Assembly (NCBI RefSeq): GCF_001308265.1
Contig: NZ_CP012023.1
Span: forward strand, 2,866,932 to 2,930,931
Length of the DNA: 64,000 nt
Source: Celeribacter marinus
GTDB lineage: Bacteria; Pseudomonadota; Alphaproteobacteria; Rhodobacterales; Rhodobacteraceae
Reading direction: 5' to 3'
Positions 16,547 through 25,374 of the stretch are shown one piece after another. Position 1 is the stretch's first letter; each line of letters starts with the position of its first letter. Below the pieces are notes generated by a model, which saw only the letters and a program-made list of their open reading frames with translations, made no database searches and was not told where the DNA came from. The position numbers and the translations under genes are program-made.

Positions 16547-17925
16547 TTGGACTGACCCTCGGCAATTGGACCAAACAACGAATGTATCACTAGTAAAGTC
16601 TTTTTAGCAGCGCCGGTTTTGTCGGCTGCAAAAGCAACTGAGGCCGCCGACATCTGGGCGAGCGAAACCTGATCCGCCATTAATTCCACAATTCGCTCTT
16701 CTAGGGCAGACGCGTCCAGAAGGCTTTCAAAGGCACCAGCTTGACCAGCAGGCTCGGCTGCGAAATCGACACCATACGTCGATGGGCCCATCACCACCGG
16801 ACGGCCCAGCACTAGGGGTTCTATGATGTTGTGTCCGCCGTGATCGACAAGGCTTGCGCCAACAAAAACTAGGTCGGCCGCTGGATAAAAGGCATTCATC
16901 TCACCCGTACTGTCAACAACGAGGACGCGCGTTTGTGGCATCGGGGCATCCATCGCACGGCCCAGCGATGAGCGAAGAGTCACTGCAATCCCTTTTGACC
17001 TAAGTTCATCAGCAACTCTCTGAAATCGCTGCGGACTACGAGGTGCCCAAAGAACCCGTAGGCCTGAATCTTGTGCAATCAGCCGTTCAACCATTGGCAA
17101 AAGCAAACTTTCTTCAGCTTCAACCGACGACGCAATCATGAGAAATCTCTCACCCCCAACAAAATTGGTGCGTAATGTTTTGGCCATTCGGAGATGAGCA
17201 GGATCAATTAGCTGATCATATTTCATTTCTCCGACCACAGACACGCGCGATGGGTCAACTCCGAGGCGGATATAGCGATCATAGTAGTTTTGTGTTCGTG
17301 TGCAAATATGGCTGAACAATAAGTACAATTTCAATAGATGGCTGCGCAGCCCTCGCCCATTGCCGATCGATTGCTCCAAGAGATTGCCGTTCGCCATAGC
17401 GATCGGAATTCCCTTGCGCGTCGTTTCAATGAGCATGGCGGGCCAAATTTCGATTTCCATGACGATCAATGCTATAGGCTGGAACCGACGCAGAAAAATA
17501 CGGACGGCCCAAAATAAATCCAACGGAACAAATGCTTGGGACACGCCGCTATCGTTGGCAAACAACCGCGCCCCCTCTGCGAGGCCCGAAGGTGATTGAT
17601 GAGTCAAAAGCACATTAAAGCCTTCAGCTCGAAGTTGCCTGATCAAAGGGCTGGCCGCCCGTGTCTCTCCCAATGATGCGGCGTAAATCCAGACTGCACA
17701 CCTATGACCAACCGCCCCAAGTGCGAAACGATCCAGCAGTTTTCGAAAGTGGACAGGCTCTTTGCGCGATCGTATTAGCATCAGCAACGGTACAAAGGGC
17801 AACAGCAAATGGGCAATTGCCTGTTCAAACAGGTATAAGATCCTAGTGACCAACGGCAAGGCGTTCAGATTTATTATATTTTTCTTCACAGTCGTTGGTG
17901 CTCTTTGATGTCTAAGATTTGGCAT
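16543..17925 (-). CDS. waaA: 3-deoxy-D-manno-octulosonic acid transferase homologue
   Basis: A 460-residue GT30-type protein. The hallmark block WIYAASLGETRAASPLIRQL (residues about 80-100) and later MEIEIWPAMLIETTRKGIP and FVGASLVDHGGHNIIEPLVLG match Kdo transferases. An N-terminal hydrophobic segment (about residues 30-50) anchors it to the membrane. Kdo transferases join lipid A to the core sugar; some capsule pathways also use Kdo-like linkers. This copy is in a surface-polysaccharide operon, so it could be a dedicated copy next to a housekeeping one elsewhere. It is the first gene of the minus-strand operon. Confidence 0.82.
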   Translation of the reverse strand: MPNLRHQRAPTTVKKNIINLNALPLVTRILYLFEQAIAHLLLPFVPLLMLIRSRKEPVHFRKLLDRFALGAVGHRCAVWIYAASLGETRAASPLIRQLRAEGFNVLLTHQSPSGLAEGARLFANDSGVSQAFVPLDLFWAVRIFLRRFQPIALIVMEIEIWPAMLIETTRKGIPIAMANGNLLEQSIGNGRGLRSHLLKLYLLFSHICTRTQNYYDRYIRLGVDPSRVSVVGEMKYDQLIDPAHLRMAKTLRTNFVGGERFLMIASSVEAEESLLLPMVERLIAQDSGLRVLWAPRSPQRFQRVADELRSKGIAVTLRSSLGRAMDAPMPQTRVLVVDSTGEMNAFYPAADLVFVGASLVDHGGHNIIEPLVLGRPVVMGPSTYGVDFAAEPAGQAGAFESLLDASALEERIVELMADQVSLAQMSAASVAFAADKTGAAKKTLLVIHSLFGPIAEGQSK

Positions 17926-18060
17926 TTAACAACCATTCATATAGAAAAAAATTCGTTTTCTGCAGAAGACTATAATGCCTAGCCCCCAATTTCAGTACCA
18001 GTAATTTTAGTTTTCTCTATTAAGGCTTCAGGCGCCGGAGGGGGCATTCTTAATGCGTGT
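17926..18060. other. AT-rich promoter region of the pse operon
   Basis: The gap upstream of the waaA-like start is strongly AT-rich and should carry the promoter of the whole 17925-8386 operon. The sequence CCATTCATATAGA at 17934-17946 recurs at 18724-18736 on the same strand, flanking the decayed IS3 relic, and may mark its ends. Confidence 0.4.
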
Positions 18061-18760
18061 TGGGGACTGATCCGATTGCAATGCTTAAGTCAAATATTGA
18101 TCGCGACCTGCGCCTGTCGTGTGCTGTGGAACTACTCTGCATTTAGAACCTCCCGTCATAATGTTTCGTTGAAGCGTTCATTATATCCGTTCTCCCAGAG
18201 TAGACCTGCATCGGCTGGATGCCGACACCCCCCCCTGCAGATGCCCGGCTATGAACTCCGGGCTGTTGTCAGAACGTATGAACTCAGGCCTTCCATACTT
18301 CATGAGAAGACTGTGCAACTCATCAAGAACATCGTTTGCGTCCATTCTGGGGCGCACCGCTACGCAGAGCGCCGCGCAGATATACTCATCCAGTATCGTC
18401 AGCATCTTATAGCTGCGCCCATTGCTAAGCCTGACATGAACAAAATTTATCGCCCAGATGCGGTTTTCGTGTGTGTGGCGTTGCCAGATAATGGAGCTGT
18501 CTTTGTGATAAAGACGCCGCTTCTTATGTCGTAGGAGGAACTGCAAACCCTCTTCGCCAGAGATGGTGGGTGATTTCTGTCGTTAAAGTGTCACTGTGAG
18601 TGTGGCCCAGATCTAGCCAAACTCGATCTCGGTCTTCTTGTACTCGTTTGTGATAGCCTACCGGTGGGTCGACTATACGAGACATTAACCATGCCAAGAT
18701 TTTACAGCGCTGACTGAAAGACAGCCATTCATATAGACGAAAACAAGACCATAATAGCAA
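18000..18760 (-). pseudogene. Decayed IS3-family orfB
   Basis: Fragments of one transposase in different frames. Near the right end the block LSFSQRCKILAWL and a WRR motif recall the N-terminal part of IS3 transposases. At 18181-18546 an integrase-core piece carries NFVHVRLSNGRSYKMLTILDEY and RSDNSPEFIA, the DDE-domain surroundings. Left of 18180 the characteristic ERFNETL, stop, REVLNAE piece follows, then HALRMPPPAPEALIE, both in minus frames. The internal stop and frameshifts make it non-functional. The element boundaries are not determinable. Confidence 0.8.
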
Positions 18761-19038
18761 TGTACTCTAAAGGATGACTATAAGTAACAGTTGTTTTCGT
18801 CTTTGACATTTTCAAATCGCGGCTTCCGGACTTTTTACTGTCTTCCCAGTGGCGAGGCACATCTTAAAGTACTGTCCAAAGCGTCACGGCTCAGGAATAT
18901 CTAGAGGGCAAACTTTTTCAAAAGTGGGGCACTGGAGTGAATCGCATCGTAGGCCGTCGATAGCTCTTAATTTTTTCCGGGGCACGCGTGCACTGCGGTG
19001 CACTCAACAGGAATGCATTCGCCTCATTGTACCCAAGA
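18761..19038. other. Gene-free spacer after the IS3 relic
   Basis: No supported coding frame. The sequence is of mixed composition and probably more IS or decayed chromosomal DNA. Nothing else is recognisable. Confidence 0.4.
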
Positions 19039-19395
19039 TCAATATCCAAACTTGAACCATTTAGGGATCCATTGCTTTCGCGTCCGAACTTTTACCACTG
19101 CGTGTCGGCATGCTTGTTCCAAAAATATCAGATCATCCTCCGTCACCTTAGCGTTGGTAAAGTTTTCGATCGTACACTCAATATTTATCACGCCTTGAAA
19201 AGACCAAATGGATGGCACATTACCCTTCTCTATTGAAAACACTAAATAATCCGGATCAGGCATGCCTTCGTTGGTTATTGGGTGCTTCCAGTGCAACGTA
19301 TGCTTGTTGTAGCTCAGTATGAACGGCTTGTTTTCAAAGCAAGCGATTAGTCTGAGTATCGCATGTATTTTCTGCTCTTGTTCCATGCTAGACAT
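19039..19395 (-). CDS. Small hypothetical protein
   Basis: A 118-residue, mixed-charge protein with a coherent composition, including MPDPDYLVFSIEKG and many aromatic residues. There is no signal peptide, membrane segment or recognised domain. The codon use and lower GC content differ from the core chromosome, as expected in this accessory zone. The start has only a weak upstream binding site, and an internal Met at codon 4 could be used instead. It may be the remnant of a larger mobile-element cargo gene. Confidence 0.5.
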   Translation of the reverse strand: MSSMEQEQKIHAILRLIACFENKPFILSYNKHTLHWKHPITNEGMPDPDYLVFSIEKGNVPSIWSFQGVINIECTIENFTNAKVTEDDLIFLEQACRHAVVKVRTRKQWIPKWFKFGY

Positions 19396-19569
19396 TTACA
19401 CCCGCTTTTTGAGCAAAGATTTTCGCTCCTGTTCCGCCCTCAATCAATTATAGTCGTTAGGGACTTAGCGCCAATGCTTGCGCAAATCAATACAGAGTTT
19501 GGCTCATCTAGTGGGCTTGAATATGCATGATGCTGGCGGTGATGCATGAATTCTTGAAGGGATACGAGA

Positions 19570-19860
19570 ATGGCAAAGCTCCGGAGCTTTAAAGACCAGC
19601 TCAAGTCCCAAGCAGTATTTGAAGCGTTGCGCGGAAAAAAGAATGTGTAAAATATTGCAGCAAAGTATCCGGATTATCCCAACTATAGTAGCACACGGAA
19701 ACGGCAATCTATCAGCGAAATTGCATAAGTGTTGTCTGGCATCGAAAGTAATAAACCTGACTTCGTGAAACATATCCAAGGCAATCGGTTTTTGCTGGGC
19801 AGGTACTCCCTAAGCCTTTTGCGCAAACAAAAAACTGATTATCCATTGGAGACCGATTAA
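19570..19860 (+). pseudogene. Decayed IS3-family orfA
   Basis: From ATG 19570 the frame reads a short orfA-like start with QAVFEALRGKKNV, a stop, then NIAAKYPDYPN, STRKRQSISEIA and another stop. This follows the IS3 orfA pattern of a helix-turn-helix ending in WKRQ. Two in-frame stops make it dead. It is a different relic from the one at 18000-18760, being on the opposite strand and in a different subgroup style. Confidence 0.65.
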
Positions 19861-20022
19861 TGCTACCCACTTGACGCATCAACAGCACAGCAATCACTCA
19901 TGATGTTCAACACAGTGTTTCCGCCCTACCCTCAAAATGACACCAAAAACACACTTGCGCGCACACCAAAAATATCGCCACATAAGTCGTTGATTATAAT
20001 ACTATAATTTACACCACCTACA

Positions 20023-20067
20023 TTGAAAATCCTCGTGTCGGTGGTTCGATTCCGCCCCTGGGCACCA
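20023..20067 (+). repeat. tRNA-Phe 3' end, putative attachment site 1
   Basis: A 45-bp sequence running from the anticodon loop (TTGAAAA, anticodon GAA) through the TTCGATT T-loop to GGGCACCA matches the 3' part of a bacterial tRNA-Phe. The bases upstream do not pair to form an anticodon stem, so this is not a functional tRNA. An identical copy lies at 25626-25670 in the same orientation. Such tRNA 3' ends are typical attachment sites of tyrosine-recombinase elements. The full tRNA gene is not in this window. Confidence 0.85.
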
Positions 20068-20438
20068 ATTTTACTAATAAAAACAATGACTTAGCCAAGC
20101 GCAATGCGCGCTAAAGTTGTGTAATTCAAAAACACACCATAAACACACTTTTTGCCGTGTTGCTGACTATTTTGACTGCGGATTCGCTGTGTTGGACACA
20201 GTATAGGCTGTGGCTGTGTTGCTAACACTGTGTTGGTGGAGTTTTGGGACAACATCACCTGGAACACAGAGAAACAATTCATCGGCAATAACTGGGCCGC
20301 AGCATCACAACCGTATTTCTACGATTTGACGCAACCATCACATCTCAATATAATATGTGTGTACTCATAATTGGTAATGGCTTTGGCGTGTTTTAAATTC
20401 TTTTTTGATGTGCCAACAAAATTTGGAACTATAGAACC
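20068..20438. other. Gene-free region with AACAC/GTGTT palindromes
   Basis: No supported gene. It holds the palindromes CTGTGT-TGG-ACACAG (20187-20201) and AACAC-T-GTGTT (20224-20234), plus AAACACAC-type half-sites at 20128-20148. The core is the same as in the iteron array at 4999-5188, and a related site (AACACAGTGTT) lies at 19909-19919. This could be the origin or control region of a second, partly decayed element with a related replication protein. Confidence 0.5.
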
Positions 20439-20717
20439 ATGATAATTGACCAGATAGTCACCCTACGCGTGATGCTTGACGAGATGGAACAGGATATTGG
20501 TCTCGACAAACTCTCTCCTCCCGAAAAAAGCATATACCTTGCTGCTCAAGCTGCAAAATCCAAAGACGGCCTTGTTCAAACGAGAGATATTTTAGAGCAT
20601 CAGCTAACGCGGCAAATATCGCGCCCAACATTTTTCAGATGCCTAAAAGCCATTTTAGATCATGGATTACTCAAACATTCAGATCGCAAGAAGAGAGGCG
20701 AGTTTAAAGTCCTGTAA
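20439..20717 (+). CDS. Small winged-helix-like protein
   Basis: A 92-residue protein. The stretch from LSPPEKSIYLAAQ to RPTFFRCLKAILDHGLLKHSDR reads like a MarR-type winged helix: a helix, a recognition helix with SRPTFFR, then a wing. Such small proteins often control mobile-element genes. It lies 370 bp from the tRNA-derived attachment site, at the left end of the interval between the two sites. The fold is moderately supported; no target is visible. Confidence 0.6.
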   Translation: MIIDQIVTLRVMLDEMEQDIGLDKLSPPEKSIYLAAQAAKSKDGLVQTRDILEHQLTRQISRPTFFRCLKAILDHGLLKHSDRKKRGEFKVL

Positions 20718-20741
20718 AGTACCGCGCCTGCCATCGACTGC

Positions 20742-21096
20742 TTATGAAGACTTTGCGCCATGCTGACGTATTGCTTTGTTGAACGCTATTAACAACAGCA
20801 GTAAGAAGAACAATCCAGACACGTCTCCGATGAAGAACCCAAGCATAAGGGTGATCCATGTTGCGTCCAATTGGGATCCGTACCAGATAGCGTGACCTAA
20901 GCCATTGCCAATTGAAGCAACCGCCCCTGCAATAATGATTAGCAGCCAATGGGAGCGAAGTTGGCTATCGCTGTGACTAGACCAGGTGCGAAACACCAAG
21001 CAAACCGCCAGAAAGCTTGCGCAAATAGATATGAGAGCTGAATAAATGCCCTGCTGAGAACGGCAATGCAAAAGTGAGCCATGGAAGTGGCGAGAT
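20742..21096 (-). pseudogene. C-terminal membrane part of an IS-split sensor gene
   Basis: This minus-strand frame has no start of its own: it is open right up to the left IS21 end at 21097. It has about three hydrophobic helices (around SALISICASFLAVCLVF, LLIIIAGAVASIGNG and TLMLGFFIGDVSGLFF) and a short charged tail ending in a stop at 20742. The matching N-terminal part, with a signal peptide and DISM-like domain, lies on the far side of the IS pair at 24925-25374 on the same strand. Together they suggest one broken sensor protein of the 7TMR-DISM type. Part of the membrane domain is probably missing. Confidence 0.7.
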
Positions 21097-21172
21097 TGTC
21101 TTGCTGCGGGCAGAGTAAAACTTTGCCACTTTGGCCCTTTCTGTTTGCAGGGAGGGCGGGGGTATTTTCAGC

Positions 21173-22663
21173 GTGGAACTTTACAGGAAGGTCCGCCTCG
21201 CGCGTCGGGGCGGCATGAGCGAACGGGCGGCAGCGAACCATTTTGGGATATCGCGTGCGAGCGTGGCGAAGATGATGATGTTTTCGGTCCCGCCCGGATA
21301 TCAACGAACGGCGCAGATCAAGCGGCCCAAGTTGGACGGGTTCACCGGCTTCATCGATCAGTGGTTGCAGGACGACCTCAACCGGAACCGCAAGCAAAGG
21401 CACACTGCCAAACGGGTTTTTGAGAGGCTGCGCGATGAGCATGGCTTCATGGGCGGCTACACGACGGTCAAGAATTACGTCCGGGAACATGGCCGGCGCA
21501 GGCGGGAGATGTTTGTGCCGCTGGCCCATGCCCCTGGCCACGCCCAAGCGGATTTCGGCGAAGCCATGGTTGTAATCGGCGGGGTTGAGCAGAAGGCGCA
21601 TTTCTTTGCACTTGATTTGCCCTACAGTGACGCCTGCTTTGTGCGTGCTTACCCTGCGGCGGTGTCTGAAGCTTGGGTTGACGGTCACGTCCATGCTTTT
21701 GCTTTCTTCGGCAAGGTTCCACAGTCGGTTCTTTATGACAATGACCGATGCCTTGTTGCGAAGATCCTGCCGGGCGGTTCGCGCAAACGGACCAAACTGT
21801 TCAGCGGGTTCCTGTCGCATTACCTCATCCAGGATCGTTATGGTCGCCCCGGCAAGGGCAATGACAAAGGCGCTGTTGAGGGGCTGGTCGGGTATGCGCG
21901 GCGCAACTTCATGGTGCCGATGCCTCAGTTCCCGACCTGGGAGGCTTTTAACCTCTGGCTGGAAGAGCAATGCCGCAAGCGCCAGACGGATGTCTTGCGC
22001 GGGCATGGCGACAGCATCGGGCAACGACTGGCCCGCGACCTTGAAGCGATGATGGATCTGCCGGCGTCTCCATTTGATGCCTGCGATCAGTCCAGTGGCC
22101 AGGTGAACTCGCAATCCCTGGTGCGCTACAAAACCAATGATTACTCGGTGCCCGTTGCTTATGGCCACCGTGACGTCTGGGTCCGCGGCTATGTCGATCG
22201 GGTCGTCATTGGCTGTGGTGGCGATGTGATCGCCCGCCACCCGCGGTGCTGGGACCGCGAAGACATGGTCTTTGATCCTGTTCACTATCTGCCGCTGTTG
22301 GAGCAAAAGACCGGGGCTCTGGATCAAGCTGCTCCGCTGGTCGCATGGGAACTGCCAGAAGATTTTGCGACCCTGCGCCGCTTGATGGAGGCCCGCATGA
22401 TCAAGGCTGGCCGGCGCGAGTATGTGCAGGTCTTGCGGCTCTTGGAAACGTTCGAGATGGCCGATCTGAATGTCGCCGTCAAAAATGCGCTGCGCATGGG
22501 CGCGATCGGTTTTGATGCCATCAAGCATCTTGTCTTGTGCCAGGTCGAGAAGCGACCGCCCAAACTGGACCTGGATGTCTATCCATATCTGCCAAAGGCC
22601 AATGTTGGCACGACGTCGGCGGCCAGTTACATGTCCCTGATGAAGCGGGGGAAAGCCGCATGA
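21173..22663 (+). CDS. istA: IS21-family transposase IstA
   Basis: A 496-residue DDE transposase. The start is GTG at 21173, after GGAGGGCGGGG; upstream frame extension into the terminal repeat is unlikely. An N-terminal helix-turn-helix (MSERAAANHFGISRASVAKM) is followed by the integrase core with the first Asp in QADFGEA and a YDNDRCLV region, and then the KGAVEG block. The C-terminal part ends in DLDVYPYLPKANVGTTSAASY, typical of the family. It overlaps istB by 4 bp (ATGA). The gene looks intact. Confidence 0.93.
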   Translation: MELYRKVRLARRGGMSERAAANHFGISRASVAKMMMFSVPPGYQRTAQIKRPKLDGFTGFIDQWLQDDLNRNRKQRHTAKRVFERLRDEHGFMGGYTTVKNYVREHGRRRREMFVPLAHAPGHAQADFGEAMVVIGGVEQKAHFFALDLPYSDACFVRAYPAAVSEAWVDGHVHAFAFFGKVPQSVLYDNDRCLVAKILPGGSRKRTKLFSGFLSHYLIQDRYGRPGKGNDKGAVEGLVGYARRNFMVPMPQFPTWEAFNLWLEEQCRKRQTDVLRGHGDSIGQRLARDLEAMMDLPASPFDACDQSSGQVNSQSLVRYKTNDYSVPVAYGHRDVWVRGYVDRVVIGCGGDVIARHPRCWDREDMVFDPVHYLPLLEQKTGALDQAAPLVAWELPEDFATLRRLMEARMIKAGRREYVQVLRLLETFEMADLNVAVKNALRMGAIGFDAIKHLVLCQVEKRPPKLDLDVYPYLPKANVGTTSAASYMSLMKRGKAA

Positions 22664-23424
22664 CACAAGCGCCTCAAATCCTACTAGATCACCGGCTCAA
22701 ATCTCTCCGCTTGCCAACAGTGTTGCGGGAATATGGCAAACTGGCCCGGCAATGCGCCACAGAGGGGCATGACCATGTTCAGTTCCTTGCACGTTTGGTC
22801 GAATTGGAAATGATCGACCGTGAACGGCGGATGATCGAACGGCGCATCAAAGCGGCCAAGTTCCCGGCCGTCAAAAGCCTGGACAGCTTCGACTTCAAGG
22901 CAATCCCTGCCTTGAACAAGATGCAGGTGCTGGAGTTGGCGCGTTGCGAATGGATTGACCGGCGCGAGAATGTCATAGCGCTCGGTCCCTCAGGCACCGG
23001 CAAAACGCATGTCGCCTTGGGCCTTGGCCTATCTGCCTGTCAAAAAGGCCTGTCTGTCGGCTTTGTCACGGCTGCAGCGCTGGTTCACGAGCTGATGGAG
23101 GCCCGAGATGAACGCAGGCTCCTGCGGCTTCAGAAGCAGATGGTGGGTTACAGGCTGCTGATCATCGACGAGTTGGGCTTTGTGCCGTTGAGCAAAACAG
23201 GGGCCGAGCTTTTGTTCGAGTTGATCTCCCAACGCTACGAGCGCGGATCCACGCTGATCACAAGCAACCTGCCATTTGACGAATGGACCGAGACCTTTGG
23301 ATCAGAACGCCTGACAGGCGCGCTGCTCGACCGCCTAACCCACCACGTCAACATCCTTGAGATGAATGGCGAAAGCTACCGCCTTGGCCAGAGCAAGGCG
23401 CGTCAGGCAACACCCAAAACCTAA
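22660..23424 (+). CDS. istB: IS21-family helper ATPase IstB
   Basis: A 254-residue AAA+ ATPase of the DnaC/IstB group that loads and regulates the transposase. Walker A is GPSGTGKTH, Walker B is LLIIDELGF, and RGSTLITSNLPFDEW follows as sensor 1 region. I chose the ATG at 22660 for the overlap with istA and the MTQAPQILLDHRLKSLRLP family start. The gene is intact. Confidence 0.93.
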   Translation: MTQAPQILLDHRLKSLRLPTVLREYGKLARQCATEGHDHVQFLARLVELEMIDRERRMIERRIKAAKFPAVKSLDSFDFKAIPALNKMQVLELARCEWIDRRENVIALGPSGTGKTHVALGLGLSACQKGLSVGFVTAAALVHELMEARDERRLLRLQKQMVGYRLLIIDELGFVPLSKTGAELLFELISQRYERGSTLITSNLPFDEWTETFGSERLTGALLDRLTHHVNILEMNGESYRLGQSKARQATPKT

Positions 23425-23596
23425 ACCACAATCAGCACAGATTGGCCCTGACGGGCCACAGCATCCGGGCAACCGCCAGCTATATGACAAGCGCGGCCGC
23501 CCGGATGCTGGCCTACGGCTGCACCCTCATCACGCCACCTTCAATGTGGCAACATTTTGCGCTGCCCTTTGGTCCAATTTTACTCTGCCGTTGACA
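23425..23596. other. Right terminal region of IS21 element A
   Basis: The noncoding end of element A, including two copies of the terminal repeat in inverted sense. The outer one is around TTTTACTCTGCCGTTGACA. No gene. Confidence 0.6.
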
Positions 23597-24012
23597 GGTC
23601 ATATGCAAAAGCGGATATGATCTTCGATCCGTTGCATTTTTTGCCCTTGCTTGAGCAAAAGGTGGGTGCCTTGGATCAGGCTGCGCCTTTGCAGGGTTGG
23701 GATTTACCCGATGTGTTTGCAACCTTGCACCGATTGCTGGAGGCGCGCATGGGTAAACCTGGTAAGCGGGAATACGTGCAGGTCCTACGTCTCATGGAAA
23801 CCTTCGAGATGGACGTTATACAGGGTGCGATCAGCCAAGCCATTGATATGGGCGCGATTGGATATGATGCCGTAAAGCATCTTGTCTTGTGCCGTGTTGA
23901 GAAGCGGCCCCCGCGACTGGATTTAGACTTCTACCCGTATCTGCCCAAGGCCAACGTGGGGATGACACGTCCAGCCAGCTACATGAGCCTGATGGGAGGA
24001 ACCGCGACATGA
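23597..24012 (+). pseudogene. istA remnant of element B, C-terminal part
   Basis: Only the last 138 codons remain, from ADMIFDPLHFLPLLEQK to the SYMSLMGG end. They align with the last quarter of the intact istA at 21173-22663. The catalytic core is gone, so it cannot transpose by itself. It ends in a 4-bp overlap with istB of element B. Confidence 0.88.
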
Positions 24013-24761
24013 CCGAAGCCCCTCAAATCCTTCTGCAACATCACCTCAAAAAGTTGCGCCTGCCAACGTTCCAAGGAGAGTATGCTAAACAGGCGCAGAT
24101 TTGTGCTGCTGAGAATAAGGACCACACCCAATACTTGGCCCGCCTGTGTGAGATGGAGCTGATCGACCGCGAACGGCGGATGATTGAGCGCCGGATCAAA
24201 GCGGCGAAGTTCCCCAGCACCAAAAGCTTGGATAGCTTTGACTTCAAGATCATGCCCAGCTTGAACAAGCCGCTGACAATGGAGTTGGCGAGATGTGAGT
24301 ACGTTGATCGCAGGGAAAACATCATTGCCCTTGGGCCATCAGGGACCGGCAAGACACATGTCGCTTTGGGTCTTGGATTGGCGGCGTGTCAACGCGGGCT
24401 GAAGGTACGCTTCACAACGGCGGCCGCACTGGTTCATGATTTGATTGAGGCGCAGGACGAGCGGAAATTGCAACGGCTGCAAAAACAATTGACCAGCCAG
24501 AACTTGTTGATCATCGACGAGCTGGGCTTTGTCCCTCTCAGTAAATCCGGCGCAGAACTGCTCTTTGAGGTCATGTCCCAGTGCTACGAACGAGGTTCCA
24601 TCATCATAACCTCGAACCTGCCCTTTGATGAGTGGACGGAAGTCTTTGGCTCGGAGCGGCTTACAGGCGCATTGCTGGATCGCTTGACCCATCACGTCCA
24701 CATCCTTGAGCTGAATGGCGAGAGTTACCGTCTCAAGCACAGCCGCAACAACCGACAATAG
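24009..24761 (+). CDS. istB: IS21-family helper ATPase IstB (element B)
   Basis: A 250-residue IstB with intact Walker A (GPSGTGKTH) and Walker B (LLIIDELGF). It is about as long as the IstB of element A, and similar along its whole length but diverged. Its transposase partner is truncated, so it is probably a relic in practice, though it might help element A. Confidence 0.88.
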   Translation: MTEAPQILLQHHLKKLRLPTFQGEYAKQAQICAAENKDHTQYLARLCEMELIDRERRMIERRIKAAKFPSTKSLDSFDFKIMPSLNKPLTMELARCEYVDRRENIIALGPSGTGKTHVALGLGLAACQRGLKVRFTTAAALVHDLIEAQDERKLQRLQKQLTSQNLLIIDELGFVPLSKSGAELLFEVMSQCYERGSIIITSNLPFDEWTEVFGSERLTGALLDRLTHHVHILELNGESYRLKHSRNNRQ

Positions 24762-24924
24762 TCCATCTACAATCAAAGACGGAAAATGCTGGCCCTACGG
24801 CCAGCATGCGCTTTGGCACGCTTCAGCTTTGTGGCGAGCACGCGCGCCAAAGCGCAACACAACATCAAACGCAGTGGCCCCTTTTTACGCCGCGATCTGG
24901 TCCCTTATTGCTCTGCGATTGACA
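24762..24924. other. Right terminal region of IS21 element B
   Basis: The noncoding end of element B with the IS21-style terminal repeats. It ends at GACA (24924), where sensor-gene sequence resumes. Confidence 0.6.
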
Positions 24925-25374
24925 GGGGTGGAGTACGTTCTTTGTCTCAATCTCAAGATACAGGTCTTTGCCATACCATTTGGGGTCTAGTATAAGCGAA
25001 TAACCATCGCTTATTAGTCCTTGCTCTGAGGTGATAACATCACCAAATCGAGAAACCACAACGCCTTCCGGCGATCCCACTCGCACTTGCACACTGTCTA
25101 AATGAACTGGCCTCACCAACAAGACTTGCGAGGACGCAGTGATGCCCTCTGGTGGTGTAATTTTGAACCAAACCGGTTCGCCCTGAAAACCTAGATTAGA
25201 GCCAAGCTCAAACGGAAGAAACTCTTCGGGGGAGCTACCGATGTGGTGCTCAACTTTGAGGTCAGATGCGACTGATACCGTCGGAAAGAAGCACCAAGTT
25301 GCAAAGCACAAACAAACCGACCGCATAATAGCTAAGCCGCCCACGTTCATTAATTTTAGTACCCCAGTTTGCAT
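24925..25374 (-). pseudogene. N-terminal sensing domain of an IS-split sensor gene
   Basis: The frame opens at an ATG at 25374 and encodes a signal-peptide-like start (hydrophobic MRSVCLCFATWCFF... with an SVASD cleavage region). A domain follows that resembles the extracellular 7TMR-DISM sensing domain: PVWFKITPPEG, then LLVRPVHLDSVQVRVG, GYSLILD and DLYLEIETKN. It runs into IS21 element B at 24924. The matching membrane segments are at 20742-21096 on the same strand. Together they would be one periplasmic-sensing membrane protein, now broken. The start could also be at 25350 or 25326. Confidence 0.7.

Larger units (their letters stand above)
21097..23596 (+). mobile_element. IS21-family element A
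   Basis: A 2500-bp element from TGTC at 21097 to GACA at 23596. The inner terminal repeats agree: GGCAGAGTAAAA at the left end is matched in inverse by TTTTACTCTGCC near the right end, and a second copy of the pattern follows inside each end, as usual for IS21. It has istA and istB in a 4-bp overlap. Its right end abuts the interior of a second IS21 copy (B). I see no target duplication, so a deletion accompanied or followed insertion. Confidence 0.85.
23597..24924 (+). mobile_element. Truncated IS21-family element B
   Basis: A second, related IS21 copy, missing its left end and most of istA. It begins directly at the right end of element A and runs to GACA at 24924, where its terminal repeat (GACA after CTCTGCGATT) ends. 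The proteins are clearly homologous to those of element A but diverged at many positions, so this is not a recent duplicate. Element A probably entered B, and the left part of B was then lost together with a piece of the target gene. Confidence 0.8.

Noticed and set aside
20023..20067. A functional tRNA-Phe gene
   Set aside because: Only the 3' half is present; the bases upstream do not complete the anticodon, D and acceptor stems.
20091..20288. 65-codon minus-strand frame
   Set aside because: It covers the AACAC/GTGTT palindromes and has no family resemblance, so it is treated as noncoding.
20939..22666. 575-codon minus-strand frame across the IS21 transposase
   Set aside because: It lies antisense to an intact, clearly homologous istA; such shadow frames are common in GC-rich genes.
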